Shown here: positions 10,701 through 17,116 of the stretch, piece after piece
Numbering within the stretch: the stretch's first letter is position 1
Layout of the letters: every line of letters begins with the position of its first letter
Assembly: GCA_002811645.1 (NCBI GenBank)
Contig: PDIP01000122.1
Coordinates: 183,962 to 247,961, forward strand
Reading direction: 5' to 3'
DNA: 64,000 bases
Origin: Corallochytrium limacisporum
Taxonomy: Eukaryota; Opisthokonta
Notes under the pieces: generated by a model
The model's database searches: none
What the model was told of the DNA's origin: nothing
Seen by the model: the letters and a program-made list of their open reading frames with translations, nothing else
Made by a program: the position numbers and the translations under genes

Positions 10701-12072
10701 GCGGCTGTGATCCTAATTGATAGCGTTGGCGCATCAGCAGTTGAGCTATATCTTCAACGGAATGCTCCAGGACGCTGTCAATGTTTTGTGATGGGGGAGA
10801 TTGGTCTTTGTCACTCAATCCAGCGAATGCTATGGAGTCACTATACTCTTCTATCCGAAACAGAACATCCTCAGTGGGCTCTGCGTACTGCCAGCGCAAG
10901 CGTGACCGTGTGATCCATATCAAGAACTTCGAAACTGAAGCCTCCAAGGACTGTTGATTTTCTGCGCTGAGTGCTGGTCCAAAGATGGCCCGAATTAGTA
11001 GCAACGCTGTGCAAAGGTGAAGTTGCGATTTGTAGATGATGCCCAGTAATTTAGATTCTTCCGATGTTACCGTCCATAAGGTCTCGTCCATGCCTTCAGA
11101 TATGTTTCCCCAGCGCACCAGCTGAGGTGTCTCAATGGTTTCACAGAATAGTTTGATCTCTGACTTTGCTGCTGTATAGACACCTAACCGGATGTCACTG
11201 AATAGAGTGTTCACAATGGACTGACCAATGTAATCGCCAGCAGTGGCTGCAAGGAGTCCGTCTTCCGCCCGGGCCGTATTTGCAAATTCCCAAACTCTAG
11301 AATGGATAGGCAGCATTCGCACTAGGTTTCCTTTAGCCTGTTCCAGTTCCTCCTGATTGAGATGCTGTTCCAACAAGTGCTTAAAGTCCCAAGTTTCGCC
11401 GAATCGGCTCATGACGTTATATTGGTCACTCAAGTGCAAACTCATTTCACTGAGGCGAAGGAGACCATACAAGGCCAGGCCCATGTTGATGGATCTGTCT
11501 GTTGTGTATCCCGAGCAAAAATTCATCCATTTGATGATCATTTCTACCCCATTGTGGTGGCGCAACACGGCCCGCCCAGGACTGCTAGTACTGGCCTCGA
11601 AGAGGAAATTCAGAGCCAAATTGAATCTATTCCACACAGGCGTATCGTCTACCGTAACGGCCTCTGTCTTTACTGCCTGATTCCCACTGGCTGCACAAAG
11701 CTTCGAAAAGTAGACCCCAGCCCATCGACAGACACTGATGATCGTCTCAGCCGGTAGGAGACATCTCGGAGTGTGGTCGGAGGGTTCCCTGGATCCCCGC
11801 AGTGAACCCTCGCTCACGGATGCCTTTTTTTGCGTCTTTGCATGGGAACGGCACATTTCAACAGAGGAAACCATGAATTCCTCCATGAGATCATCTTGCG
11901 TGGCGTTCCCATAATCGCCGGCTTTTAACCTTTGCCACAGAGCGGACAAGTCGGGCTCGTCACTCGGCAGCGTCGGGGCGCATCCGGCTAATCGTGAACA
12001 GTCCGCACACTGGCCGAGAACTTGGTCTTTCTCCGGCTTCTCCGACGAAGAGCTGCCCCATAACCAGCTCAT
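1792..12072 (-). CDS. Giant BEACH-domain protein (ConA-like, PH-BEACH, WD40)
   Basis: A 3426-residue intronless protein of the neurobeachin/LRBA/LvsA class, large scaffolds in vesicle traffic, lysosome and autophagy control. Order of domains: a long helical ARM-like solenoid over roughly residues 1-1120; a concanavalin-like lectin fold around 1125-1285; more solenoid; an acidic and Ser-rich linker around 2270-2400; a PH-BEACH domain around 2420-2530; the BEACH domain around 2545-2835, with the typical MKRSKLTEQW start, YPVFPWV and YHYLTYE-like (FYYLTYENAID) segments; and C-terminal WD40 repeats from about 3075 to 3400. No FYVE finger is seen, which argues against the ALFY/WDFY3 subtype. The start is the ATG ending at 12072. 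A two-codon upstream ORF lies 22 bases before it. The exact subfamily needs a tree. Confidence 0.93.
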   Translation of the reverse strand: MSWLWGSSSSEKPEKDQVLGQCADCSRLAGCAPTLPSDEPDLSALWQRLKAGDYGNATQDDLMEEFMVSSVEMCRSHAKTQKKASVSEGSLRGSREPSDHTPRCLLPAETIISVCRWAGVYFSKLCAASGNQAVKTEAVTVDDTPVWNRFNLALNFLFEASTSSPGRAVLRHHNGVEMIIKWMNFCSGYTTDRSINMGLALYGLLRLSEMSLHLSDQYNVMSRFGETWDFKHLLEQHLNQEELEQAKGNLVRMLPIHSRVWEFANTARAEDGLLAATAGDYIGQSIVNTLFSDIRLGVYTAAKSEIKLFCETIETPQLVRWGNISEGMDETLWTVTSEESKLLGIIYKSQLHLCTALLLIRAIFGPALSAENQQSLEASVSKFLIWITRSRLRWQYAEPTEDVLFRIEEYSDSIAFAGLSDKDQSPPSQNIDSVLEHSVEDIAQLLMRQRYQLGSQPHLLFLDVDDPEDRMTSPGWGASHSLKCPRTLSIALNTFLSVFVSAAACRGVVLYPSNSPLDGKLKIGKGKSDQMVQHGVNSLAIFGTVMGIFQVDGDDVGLAVQDAEDFGYYSRHALPDLTMAILAAVVPLMNRLSAELKHTVAERLLRVLSSSLFIGPSTPELYTHVFVDIGVDDSVRENLFRCLRRNAFAYIAVLGLDVNDDIQIASEVLSTCIRTQMNKDSQASGEALLLSMIMPIISDTLVAVQAMADFPLHENVAIANPVLLSTMLTTLQWLLKLSAHNPDTHDQIGDQLHAIMKYFDRCIGTHPDRSQAGVVPTLLLTGQFTDLLLLILRDSKSSENTYEWALLKMEQILLTLHLCEEDVSRDHVFSFLDLLTSDSQSGSFSVPASRVASVLNALAFVINASPDHTLVNAFVDAAGWVKVLNVLNLIKHSQMTDCVPEQVVDDGSILNALLNCVKVCLEVSEELRENYRLVGGADLLEQSMRIYVGGHFRLTVTKCLVSFCLVSAVIADVDAMTWQLSSSSYGMMELLFTVFTTMSDDARDFFIDSLVKLVDYGMDNRSMLCHTGALKHILLLLTDSVLSDKISDTQFDQLWNTASRLGVQSVRKSELKILFRMIVDDRAATGSPRARGRIMTPKVLRLLHDMGEAFNPRAYLSFNGSEKLHTHSIPGFPGSTGYGVLLWVRQDQLTGLSKPSVPRYHRQQFLRIASQNNGDVRLYLDHEHLIVEYKVSNNAVKQFRSEIALPPNQWNCVVINHCSSWILSSRSSLFNVIINGSDAGQCHVPYVVGNKNPTSLDFGMWNEHFPTVEDADGFRGQLAHLVVTDTNLRGAREAKSGTPVDPWITRADGFLINKENLTVWDDIKCLHLNAAASGHGVLFNLASKTYRMCDGVPLLVHVFHCKSLAQLLHGIGGMQLLNALVPVLYNNEETTPGTEIETPETERLSWSAHEKAPLIQFLDTITALLKYKNNRDLFVSSGGLATLAEQLRSLSSMYLTSEVIHRIREIEGLLSAKTLRDYFYPEFVFDFGLWVDCSAEVQSSHLQYVTTIIKDHLSDYRAQYGVQYILDTLRRYYYFEADGTEFGLHKREAVYLQESQEAIVQGRQSLLALLTFFMREGVKSVEVEAILSFITDCPDVRLRVKMLDHLMELSLHHSQSDILGPLVDAGGAQVLYGLLRYSNNDLFLKERALDMLLTINSDPRLSKSQQGKAILSNELMLMAISDIMDDKRASMRIFDLLWSLALRRNLGDREVADDLKVQWENSEVLPTASLTYPGFMWAIHRLLLQEQRENVVLREMSTYLGILTSTAKHTLTQVDENKLWPRLLTQVYCHHLDLIYQKQVYDDDAARDKAKLAVDIMASGIAVEVIYHSFLNPVPAKDPLVNSGWSRLVFTTVMLDLEVKPRWAQWAAAFRKQLLSGLGMRFINDFVNPSVREELKSGKGPLSGLPQDAMKVALLTLDIMLKDNYGPWANFIESVTSKSPLHAEEGVNNSNASDGEGSTNVSTALMEGDIDMDDGDVEMASMGIVFFNLMEHFGTILFPAPKKFEAQFGVQRGQLVSALSFYYGMASLLHPNLDICAKNAQQMRGFLNAGLVHSGWKELSLASVGMLDSMITTCLRWPAYNSHLDILTGLLNEAILVTQNVTNVLYVASGSPLSTGYTPAANTSTSRTIELVESTAWRQLVDQRVRPAVIAVHGAVQTGISQGIKMDQKKMLQSAGILVATSDNELRKSIDEMKNLTTKAVAARRYRESSRFRKVVQGDLRTRFIIARQWRDMMAFWQGPRGILNYGGDFERKWRLDRFENPLRMRLKLIESEAATSHEEASRLRDEGAAHRSPSPFQMKQSVAESPAGSDYSERTNDAAVREATKLAQHNPDSVNREVVEDGVSRMTGDEGSASELSEVASVAQSTADSNASPAKVGRTRRLTRSSSIWGLTNVSRLGDDHDDASLEMSGMSLASDEMLRGADEILYWTQCDMITLLHIVRGRIEVTARNLTFMADRDIQPQNSKEEYISRDTAPRDFKFKIASLRDVQLRRYLTRPSALELFFVDGTSCFLNFTSKERPSVCRIFRTLAPPNLRHSDFLSPQETMKRSKLTEQWVAGKISNYQYLMELNTIAGRTFNDLNQYPVFPWVIADYSSQKLDLTDPHTYRDLSKPIGALNPDRLEIFKERYHSFEDPSGVVPKFHYGSHYSTSAGVLHFLIRLEPFTTLHINLQGGRFDYANRQFVSIPATWYNVTTSSSDVKELIPEFYSLPDFLRNLNDLDLGVTQRGKVVNDVELPPWAKTPEEFIRINRKALESEYVSLHLHHWIDLIFGCKQRGKAAADAHNVFYYLTYENAIDLDKVTDPRERQALETQIGNFGQTPAQLFTGSHPARSPFPKPSTRINPRMSANPETVARVSPATAVTASSTPTDSKAVVSAMQLGPLYGRAVLSSPWLLKAFSLDVGLAGSGESIIGLGFSPAVPLSAYAPDALLATSAVTGGTADKAKGSHTPADRLVALSSHGFMALCTFVPQSGRNTQVPFTVTLEPFAAGISSASNPYALSRRRSAVSRDTSPGDGGGTGPGGAAADKVMHHAGRDSAASQTKEHIKQAQAAAAAASEAVSKGLAIDSRFARDFKLHPGSVAWDRAGRFVLCCGYWDHTFKLFPISGGGMPQWLQQRVPGHTDVVTCIALDPYGGPVVATGSHDTTVMLWELKTSAQHMKAGSGPVIKPTPLQVLYGHDHGVTAVALNGDENVVVSGSHYGVLLVHSISNGQYLRTLNVALGDSASPRGGAEQLSLRATTSTMSARSSHRHSPVRGSISGQLHGGSVRSSTVHEEDFHGSTSASVVPSSITCLICGVFGSIYTFCEADNVMESHSALAHYSLNGQMIARQFLLDPLEDMNLSHANEFVIAASRNCSIYIFDGFHLNAIYRIPMQAPIRCLRLAQAENHLFIGLADGRLVVAAVPKGTGNNAARHQTVTQHRSSAAH

Positions 12073-12094
12073 GGTTGTACCGTACGAATTGGGT

Positions 12095-12103
12095 TTATGA
12101 CAT
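12095..12103 (-). promoter_or_regulatory. Minimal upstream ORF (Met-Ser-stop) before the BEACH gene
   Basis: ATG TCA TAA lies on the minus strand with 22 bases between its stop and the main ATG. One of a recurring set of minimal leader ORFs in this window. Whether it lies inside the transcript is not known. Confidence 0.55.
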
Positions 12104-12788
12104 CTTGGTGTCCCGATTGGTCTTCTAGTTTGCTTTCATCGCTGTCATGAGATTTACGGTTTTCACGACCACATTATCAGATTCCGTGGCTGTGACACCT
12201 GTGTCAGTATTGCTAAATCATTTAAAGCAAGACAGTGCCTTAAACGGACGGAAACCATGCCTCAATCTACACCAGTTCTCACGTACCAAGGCGCATCGAC
12301 CGACCGTACGCGTATCTACCAGCAGATGTCCTCCCCGGGGCCAAGAGGGCGCAACACCAAGCCAACACAACCGGCGAGACCCGCGTCTTCCCGCTCAGTT
12401 ACTGTCCATTTTTCGTTCGCTCACTCGCCCAGACTCCGGGCCCGCCGTTTCTCACCCTACCGGAGCAAACCGTTTGGGGACCTCGTCACTGGGGGAGGAC
12501 TGATATTTAGTTGGGAGCGGTGGGAGGGGGGGCCACATCACTCCGATTTCATTTGGTTGTCGTCCGGGCCGATTGCTTTTCGAACGCATGATGGATGGAT
12601 GGCAACTGTTGTGACAAAGGTGTGGACAGCACGTCTGTCTTTTCTACTGTGAGATGTCTTGAGATGTGTGTATTTTCTTTAACTGTACGATTATGTCATG
12701 TTGGGGAAGTGCATTGTTGTCCGTTTAGACCTTCACTGATAGATGACTAGCATATGATTGGATGGAGACGGCTTGGTGATTTGTAGAC
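12104..12788. other. Intergenic region upstream of the BEACH gene
   Basis: About 700 bases without a convincing gene. Two overlapping plus-strand frames at 12147-12652 give Arg/Ser/Pro-rich translations unlike any family. A G-rich tract (about 12515-12532) lies roughly 450 bases upstream of the BEACH start. The region probably holds the BEACH promoter and the 3' end of the next minus-strand gene. Confidence 0.45.
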
Positions 12789-13343
12789 CTATTCGCTCTG
12801 CTCAAGTTTGAGTTGCTCTCGCAGCCTTTCGATCCTGGAGCCAGAAGCATACGGCTGTCCCGTCCACACATTCGCAAACTGACGAATTACTTGAGGATCT
12901 TCAGTTTCGCTCAGCTGTCCCAGGATGCGAAGTTTCACAACCAGTTCTCGTCGCAGCTCGACACGCAAGTCATGGAGCAGCCGTGCAATGCAGGGCGCAG
13001 ACGAATACTGTGCAAATACTGAATCATCACGCATCTGTGCACAGTCAGTCTCCGCAGTGAATATTTTATCCAACTGCTTTGACCAACTCTCCAGGTCCTG
13101 TCGTAAATTGGTCATTCCGCCCTGATACTGCTTGTCGGCCGATCGCTTTATCGCGGGTAGTACTTCCGGAAACCGAACCAAGACGCCCAGCTCGGCCTTC
13201 TCTACGTGCATCATTTTCAATTTAGCATTCAGCACTATTTGCATGTGTTGTATGCTGTTGTTCTGCACCCTTTGCCACATGTCAATGGCATGCAGCCCTT
13301 CTGATAAGCACAGCTGTACTTTTCTATGTTCAACAGCGGTCAT
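12789..13343 (-). CDS. Small helical protein, probably C1orf109/AIRIM-like
   Basis: A 184-residue, mostly alpha-helical protein without membrane segments. The pattern of a conserved FPEVLPAIKR-like helix near residue 58, a spacer, then a helix beginning PCIARLLHDL and rich in Arg/Leu resembles human C1orf109 (AIRIM). AIRIM is a partner of the AFG2 (SPATA5) AAA ATPase in late pre-60S ribosome maturation. The length is close to the human protein (about 200 residues). This rests on remembered pattern similarity, not a search, so it is tentative. The start is an ATG whose first bases form ATGA with the stop of a nine-codon upstream ORF. The gene lies between TMEM184 and the BEACH gene on the same strand, with separate spacers. 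Confidence 0.5.
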   Translation of the reverse strand: MTAVEHRKVQLCLSEGLHAIDMWQRVQNNSIQHMQIVLNAKLKMMHVEKAELGVLVRFPEVLPAIKRSADKQYQGGMTNLRQDLESWSKQLDKIFTAETDCAQMRDDSVFAQYSSAPCIARLLHDLRVELRRELVVKLRILGQLSETEDPQVIRQFANVWTGQPYASGSRIERLREQLKLEQSE

Positions 13344-13380
13344 GATAAGAAACCTGGGTTTGTACTCATAACGGAGTCAT
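13340..13380 (-). promoter_or_regulatory. Two chained upstream ORFs ending on the AIRIM-like start codon
   Basis: On the minus strand a four-codon ORF (13380-13366) ends in TGA that overlaps the ATG of a nine-codon ORF (13369-13340). That second ORF's TGA overlaps the main ATG (13343), again as ATGA. The arrangement suits termination-reinitiation. It is seen directly in sequence; its function is inferred. Confidence 0.55.
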
Positions 13381-13699
13381 GATGCGAATAGTCTAGTTCC
13401 GTACAAGCACATTATGCTCTGCATACTTCGGGTTCAGAGATCCAAAAGGAACACTCCGCTGAAATACCAGCTCCCGCTTCTTGTGCTGAATTCGAGTGTG
13501 GAGAGGGCGGGGGTGAAAGTAAAAACTTGGTGGGCCCCACCTACCCGCTTGAACAGTGAACAGGAGAGACTAGTTCCAAATTGAGATTGATGTACTGTAC
13601 TGTGTGATAATGATACATTTACTACGACTGATGAATGTGTTACAAAGGGTACAAAAGAAAGAGGTTGATGGGACAATGACCACGTTGCTGAAGTGATAT

Positions 13700-14785
13700 C
13701 TAGCCGTACGTTGCGTAGTACGGATGTTGTGAGCGCCCAGTGGAATCGAGATCGTCAGCAGGGACTTCGAGCAGGCGGCGGTAACCTCCGCGATTACTCA
13801 GAGTGTGTCTACTTTCCTTCACCACATCTTTAAGACTGAGGCAGTCCATGAATGCTTCCTCCATCGAGTAGTGCCTTTCCGGTTCATACTTCATCCATTC
13901 CCGGTGATTAAACGCGTAGAGGTGGACCAGACTAAAGATAAACATCTCCAGGCAAATTAGGAAATCTTGAAAACCAGTGGCAATGTTCTGCGCCGTGAGA
14001 TACGACCCGGCGTCCCGAATAATATCTGTCATCACCAATGCTGACACGGCAACCGATTGCCAGAAAGAAAAGAAAATGACAGATTTCACGCAGAGGAACT
14101 TAGGCACCGGGTGGTACGCCTTGAGATCGTCTCGTAACGCTGTGTAAAACAATACCAGTGCATAGAAACACAGGGAAATGCTCAGATTGTCAATGAATGT
14201 GACGTATGGGTATGCAGATGTCGGGTCCCAGTGTCCCTCGCTCAAGATACCGCACGCCGCAAATACAATCGAGAGAATGGCCAACACGGGCTTGATGAAG
14301 AAGAATTGGAATACCAACTGCTTGATTCGAATAAGAAATGTCGGATGCGACACCTGCACCGGTTTCAGGCAATGATACAGAGGCCACAGATGTGGTGTTG
14401 CACTCTTGTTCTTCAACAACCCCTCCACTCTAAATTCTCCGCCCAGATATCCCATCATGAGCATGAAGAACTGATATAGGACAAAAGCTTCATAAGAGTC
14501 CCTTAAGAGATCAAGGTATACGGATGCGCCTACGAACCACAGTGAAAAGAAAGACGTGATTGCGTACAAGGGAACCATGAAAATAATGCGAATGACCCTA
14601 CGCTGTTGATCCGGATAATTGTAGAAGTTCAAATGTGTAAATATTGAGTATGCGCTCACTATACATGTCATGAAAGTGCTTAACAGAGCAATCTCCCACG
14701 AAAGGACGCGCAAGTGGTGCAGCTGCTCGATAGGCACATTCGGCGGATCGTGCCCAGGGTCATGAGCCAGACCCAATTGCGCCAT
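13700..14785 (-). CDS. TMEM184/organic solute transporter alpha-like membrane protein
   Basis: A 361-residue multispanning protein of the DUF300 (OSTalpha/TMEM184/LAZ1) family. About seven hydrophobic helices are visible. The first helix is followed by the family's Q-R-R-V-I-R-I-I-F-M-V-P segment, and later come YLGGE and a charged central segment beginning NLSISLCFYALVLFY. Members act in membrane traffic or solute export; plant LAZ1 is linked to vacuole and brassinosteroid traffic. The C-terminal 50 residues are polar and probably cytosolic. The frame extends three codons upstream to a TTG, but the ATG ending at 14785 (MAQLGLAHD) is the sensible start. A Met-Thr-stop upstream ORF lies 40 bases before it. 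The specific substrate is unknown. Confidence 0.88.
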   Translation of the reverse strand: MAQLGLAHDPGHDPPNVPIEQLHHLRVLSWEIALLSTFMTCIVSAYSIFTHLNFYNYPDQQRRVIRIIFMVPLYAITSFFSLWFVGASVYLDLLRDSYEAFVLYQFFMLMMGYLGGEFRVEGLLKNKSATPHLWPLYHCLKPVQVSHPTFLIRIKQLVFQFFFIKPVLAILSIVFAACGILSEGHWDPTSAYPYVTFIDNLSISLCFYALVLFYTALRDDLKAYHPVPKFLCVKSVIFFSFWQSVAVSALVMTDIIRDAGSYLTAQNIATGFQDFLICLEMFIFSLVHLYAFNHREWMKYEPERHYSMEEAFMDCLSLKDVVKESRHTLSNRGGYRRLLEVPADDLDSTGRSQHPYYATYG

Positions 14786-14825
14786 GACTATCAACTTTGA
14801 AATATTCTCGTTTTGTCACTATTGG

Positions 14826-14834
14826 CTACGTCAT
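14826..14834 (-). promoter_or_regulatory. Minimal upstream ORF (Met-Thr-stop) before TMEM184
   Basis: ATG ACG TAG on the minus strand, stop 40 bases before the main ATG at 14785. Belongs to the recurring set of minimal leader ORFs. Confidence 0.5.
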
Positions 14835-15851
14835 TTTCTCAATTTCTGCTTGCTCTTCTCTCTTTGCGGACTTGTAGATGTCTCTTGCCAACCCTAGTCT
14901 CGCTCGTGCTTACGCGAGTTCCCAAAACTGTTCCGTTGTCACTAGCTAATGCGGTGTATTTATCAAATACTGTAACAGATTATACACAGTTTATTAATAT
15001 CACACAGATTTAACTAGCTGAACAGACAACGCACTTTTGCTCATACATCGCACGAAGGAGTCACATCGCTCTCCGACAATTTGCGTTCTCCTTGCTCCAT
15101 CCTCCAGGTTAACCCACAACCCCCAACCACCCCCCCCCCCAAAAAAAAAGAGGACAAGGCGGTGGTGCGGGCCTTGCCGTGCTTTGGTGCCCAGTTCTCA
15201 AGGCTTTTCTCACCAGCCCGCCAACTCACCCCTCATCCCGCACTGCTGGGCGACGACTGCTGCTGCACGTCTCACCCGCCGGCGCACACTTTCGCAGCCT
15301 TCGCAGCAACCGCACCAGGCGCAACAGAGCTTGGGCCAGCGCTCTGCTCTGGTCGGGGCGGTTTCAATTGCAACAGAAGAGGCGTGTCGGACGTAACCCC
15401 AGGGTTGATACATTCAGTACTGGCGCCAGTGGATATGGCCCATCTCCCCCTGTTTCTTTTTTTTTGTCAGTTTTTTTCACGCATATTCACCTGTGCCCTT
15501 GCCCCCTGCAGCTTAAATGGGCGGGTGCCAGGGCTGCAAATAGGCCCCGAATACACACAGGCTTTTCACCAAGGCTGCCGCTACAGAGAGGGGCCACGTA
15601 AGACCTGGCAGGGGCACGGCCAAAGGCGCGACAGGGCGGGTTAAATAGTGAAGGCGGAGAGGCTGTACGACGAGTGGCAGAGCAGATAGGAAAATCGCAC
15701 TGGCAAAGGGGATCGGGGAAGCGGGAGGTTAGCAGCCAGATGGCTCACTGACGATGCGATGGTGACTAGGTACCTCGGTGTCTGGTTCAAATTCAAATTG
15801 TTTATTTCATGCCAATGGTATTCTTGGGTTTAGTTTTCAATCTCGGGGACT
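14835..15851. other. Intergenic region with C11A9 tract
   Basis: About 1 kb without a supported gene. It contains a run of eleven C directly followed by nine A (15130-15149), about 350 bases upstream of the TMEM184 start. Plus-strand frames at 15037-15644 are open but yield Pro/Arg/Cys-rich translations with no family resemblance. The right end carries the 3' region of the SBF2-PDZ gene. Confidence 0.45.
15801..15806 (-). terminator. Probable poly(A) signal of the SBF2-PDZ gene
   Basis: AATAAA on the minus strand, about 45 bases past the stop codon of the 15852-17078 gene. Confidence 0.5.
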
Positions 15852-17078
15852 TTACTGTGAGGGAGCAAGGCGCAGAAACTGAAGCTCTACCCACCCGTCC
15901 TTGGCAAACTTGTCGAAGACGGCAGATAGGTCAGTAAATCGGATCACGCGTTGGCCAGCAACGCGTATCAGATGATCGTTCGGTTTTAAGGTATTGAGGA
16001 CTTTCTCATTCTCAGATCCAGAGAAGAAGGGCGTAATGCGGTTGACCACAGGTCGCAAGACTTCAGGATTCCAGGAATAGCTGATCGCCAGCCACTTCCA
16101 GACTGGGTGTCTCTTGACGCGCACCCTGATGCCACGGCCGGCATGCAGGTAGCATCCTTCCTCAATCGCCATGGCTTTTCGGTGGCGCAGGCCGTAGCGG
16201 ATGCACACTGCATGAGAAAACTTGATTTGTAGCTGCAAGGGAACCTGGATCAAGCGCATATTCATCAACATAGCAGACACGCGATGGAGGTGCCGGATTT
16301 CAAATTCATCAATGTGCCTATTCTGCGAAGCATTTGAAGCAATTACACCCTTAGAGCCCGGGTTGGCGGATGGATCGTCATCATTATAGGGAGATGCCAT
16401 GTCGCTCTGCATTGCGACAGCATGGTATGCATTGAGCCAAAAGTCTTGGTCCTGCCAGATGGCAGACCTTCTAACGTCAGAGTATAGCCGCCTCGTCTTA
16501 TTGTCCGTGATAGTTTTGTATGTAAAACAAGCAGTCATGAGACGCCGTGCAGCATCATACTCCTTCAAATTCAGTGCAGATTCGAGAGATATCTTGATTA
16601 TGTGCACTAAGCGCAAGTATGCTGGACTGGAAAGCATGCAACTGCCACGCTTCAGATGAAGCACACGAGACAGCGCATGCAGCCCTTCGGCCTGATCCAG
16701 AGCACTGGACAGCTGACTGATAGTAACTTCATCATCATTGCAATCGAGAGAAAGAATGTTCTCAAAAGCATGGGAAATAGTGTCAATTACATCACAGTCC
16801 ACTGCATCCTCAACTATGGGTGGCAGGTCCACAGATGGACTACCCGGGCTGTCAATTGAGGGAACACTTGTGCGAGGAATGGTGTCATGTTCGATGATTT
16901 GGTCTCCCTTGGCATTTGAGCACGCTAAATCCGTTAGGCAGGTACTAGCCTGATAGGTTTCTACTTCACTCTCTTCTCCACTATTTGGTTCTAGTGCGTG
17001 CTGCTTTGCATTGGTCGCCCGCCCGCAGGCACCTGAAACCGAAGCTTGGAATCGATTATTTGCTATAGATTCCCGCAT
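15852..17078 (-). CDS. SBF2-domain (KIAA0513-like) protein with C-terminal PDZ
   Basis: A 408-residue protein. Residues 1-110 are polar and low-complexity. Around residues 115-290 there is a match to the SBF2 domain of KIAA0513 and of MTMR5/13. The order is the same as in KIAA0513: an AYLRLV helix, then DAARRLMTACFTY, then LYSDVRRSAIW followed by DFWLNAYHAV, and a later LHRVSAMLMNMRL segment matching the human FTHNM region. Residues from about 318 to 404 look like a PDZ domain (LKPNDHLIRVAGQRV for the usual LkpGD-I-VNG core, then VELQFLR). KIAA0513 is poorly understood; it is linked to cytoskeleton and signalling in neurons. I know of no standard family with this pairing. The start is an ATG with a Met-Ile-stop ORF 29 bases upstream. 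The domain calls are by eye. Confidence 0.65.
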   Translation of the reverse strand: MRESIANNRFQASVSGACGRATNAKQHALEPNSGEESEVETYQASTCLTDLACSNAKGDQIIEHDTIPRTSVPSIDSPGSPSVDLPPIVEDAVDCDVIDTISHAFENILSLDCNDDEVTISQLSSALDQAEGLHALSRVLHLKRGSCMLSSPAYLRLVHIIKISLESALNLKEYDAARRLMTACFTYKTITDNKTRRLYSDVRRSAIWQDQDFWLNAYHAVAMQSDMASPYNDDDPSANPGSKGVIASNASQNRHIDEFEIRHLHRVSAMLMNMRLIQVPLQLQIKFSHAVCIRYGLRHRKAMAIEEGCYLHAGRGIRVRVKRHPVWKWLAISYSWNPEVLRPVVNRITPFFSGSENEKVLNTLKPNDHLIRVAGQRVIRFTDLSAVFDKFAKDGWVELQFLRLAPSQ

Positions 17079-17107
17079 AGCCGGCTAAAGCAAATTCCAA
17101 ACCCGTC

Positions 17108-17116
17108 CTAGATCAT
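17108..17116 (-). promoter_or_regulatory. Minimal upstream ORF (Met-Ile-stop) before the SBF2-PDZ gene
   Basis: ATG ATC TAG on the minus strand with 29 bases to the main ATG at 17078. Same class as the other minimal leader ORFs. Confidence 0.5.

Noticed and set aside
12147-12652. Plus-strand frames upstream of the BEACH gene
   Set aside because: Biased Arg/Ser/Pro composition, overlapping each other, no motif; this is the likely BEACH promoter region.
15037-15644. Three overlapping plus-strand frames of 119-187 codons
   Set aside because: They run through the C11A9 tract, give Pro/Arg/Cys-rich sequence and show no domain.
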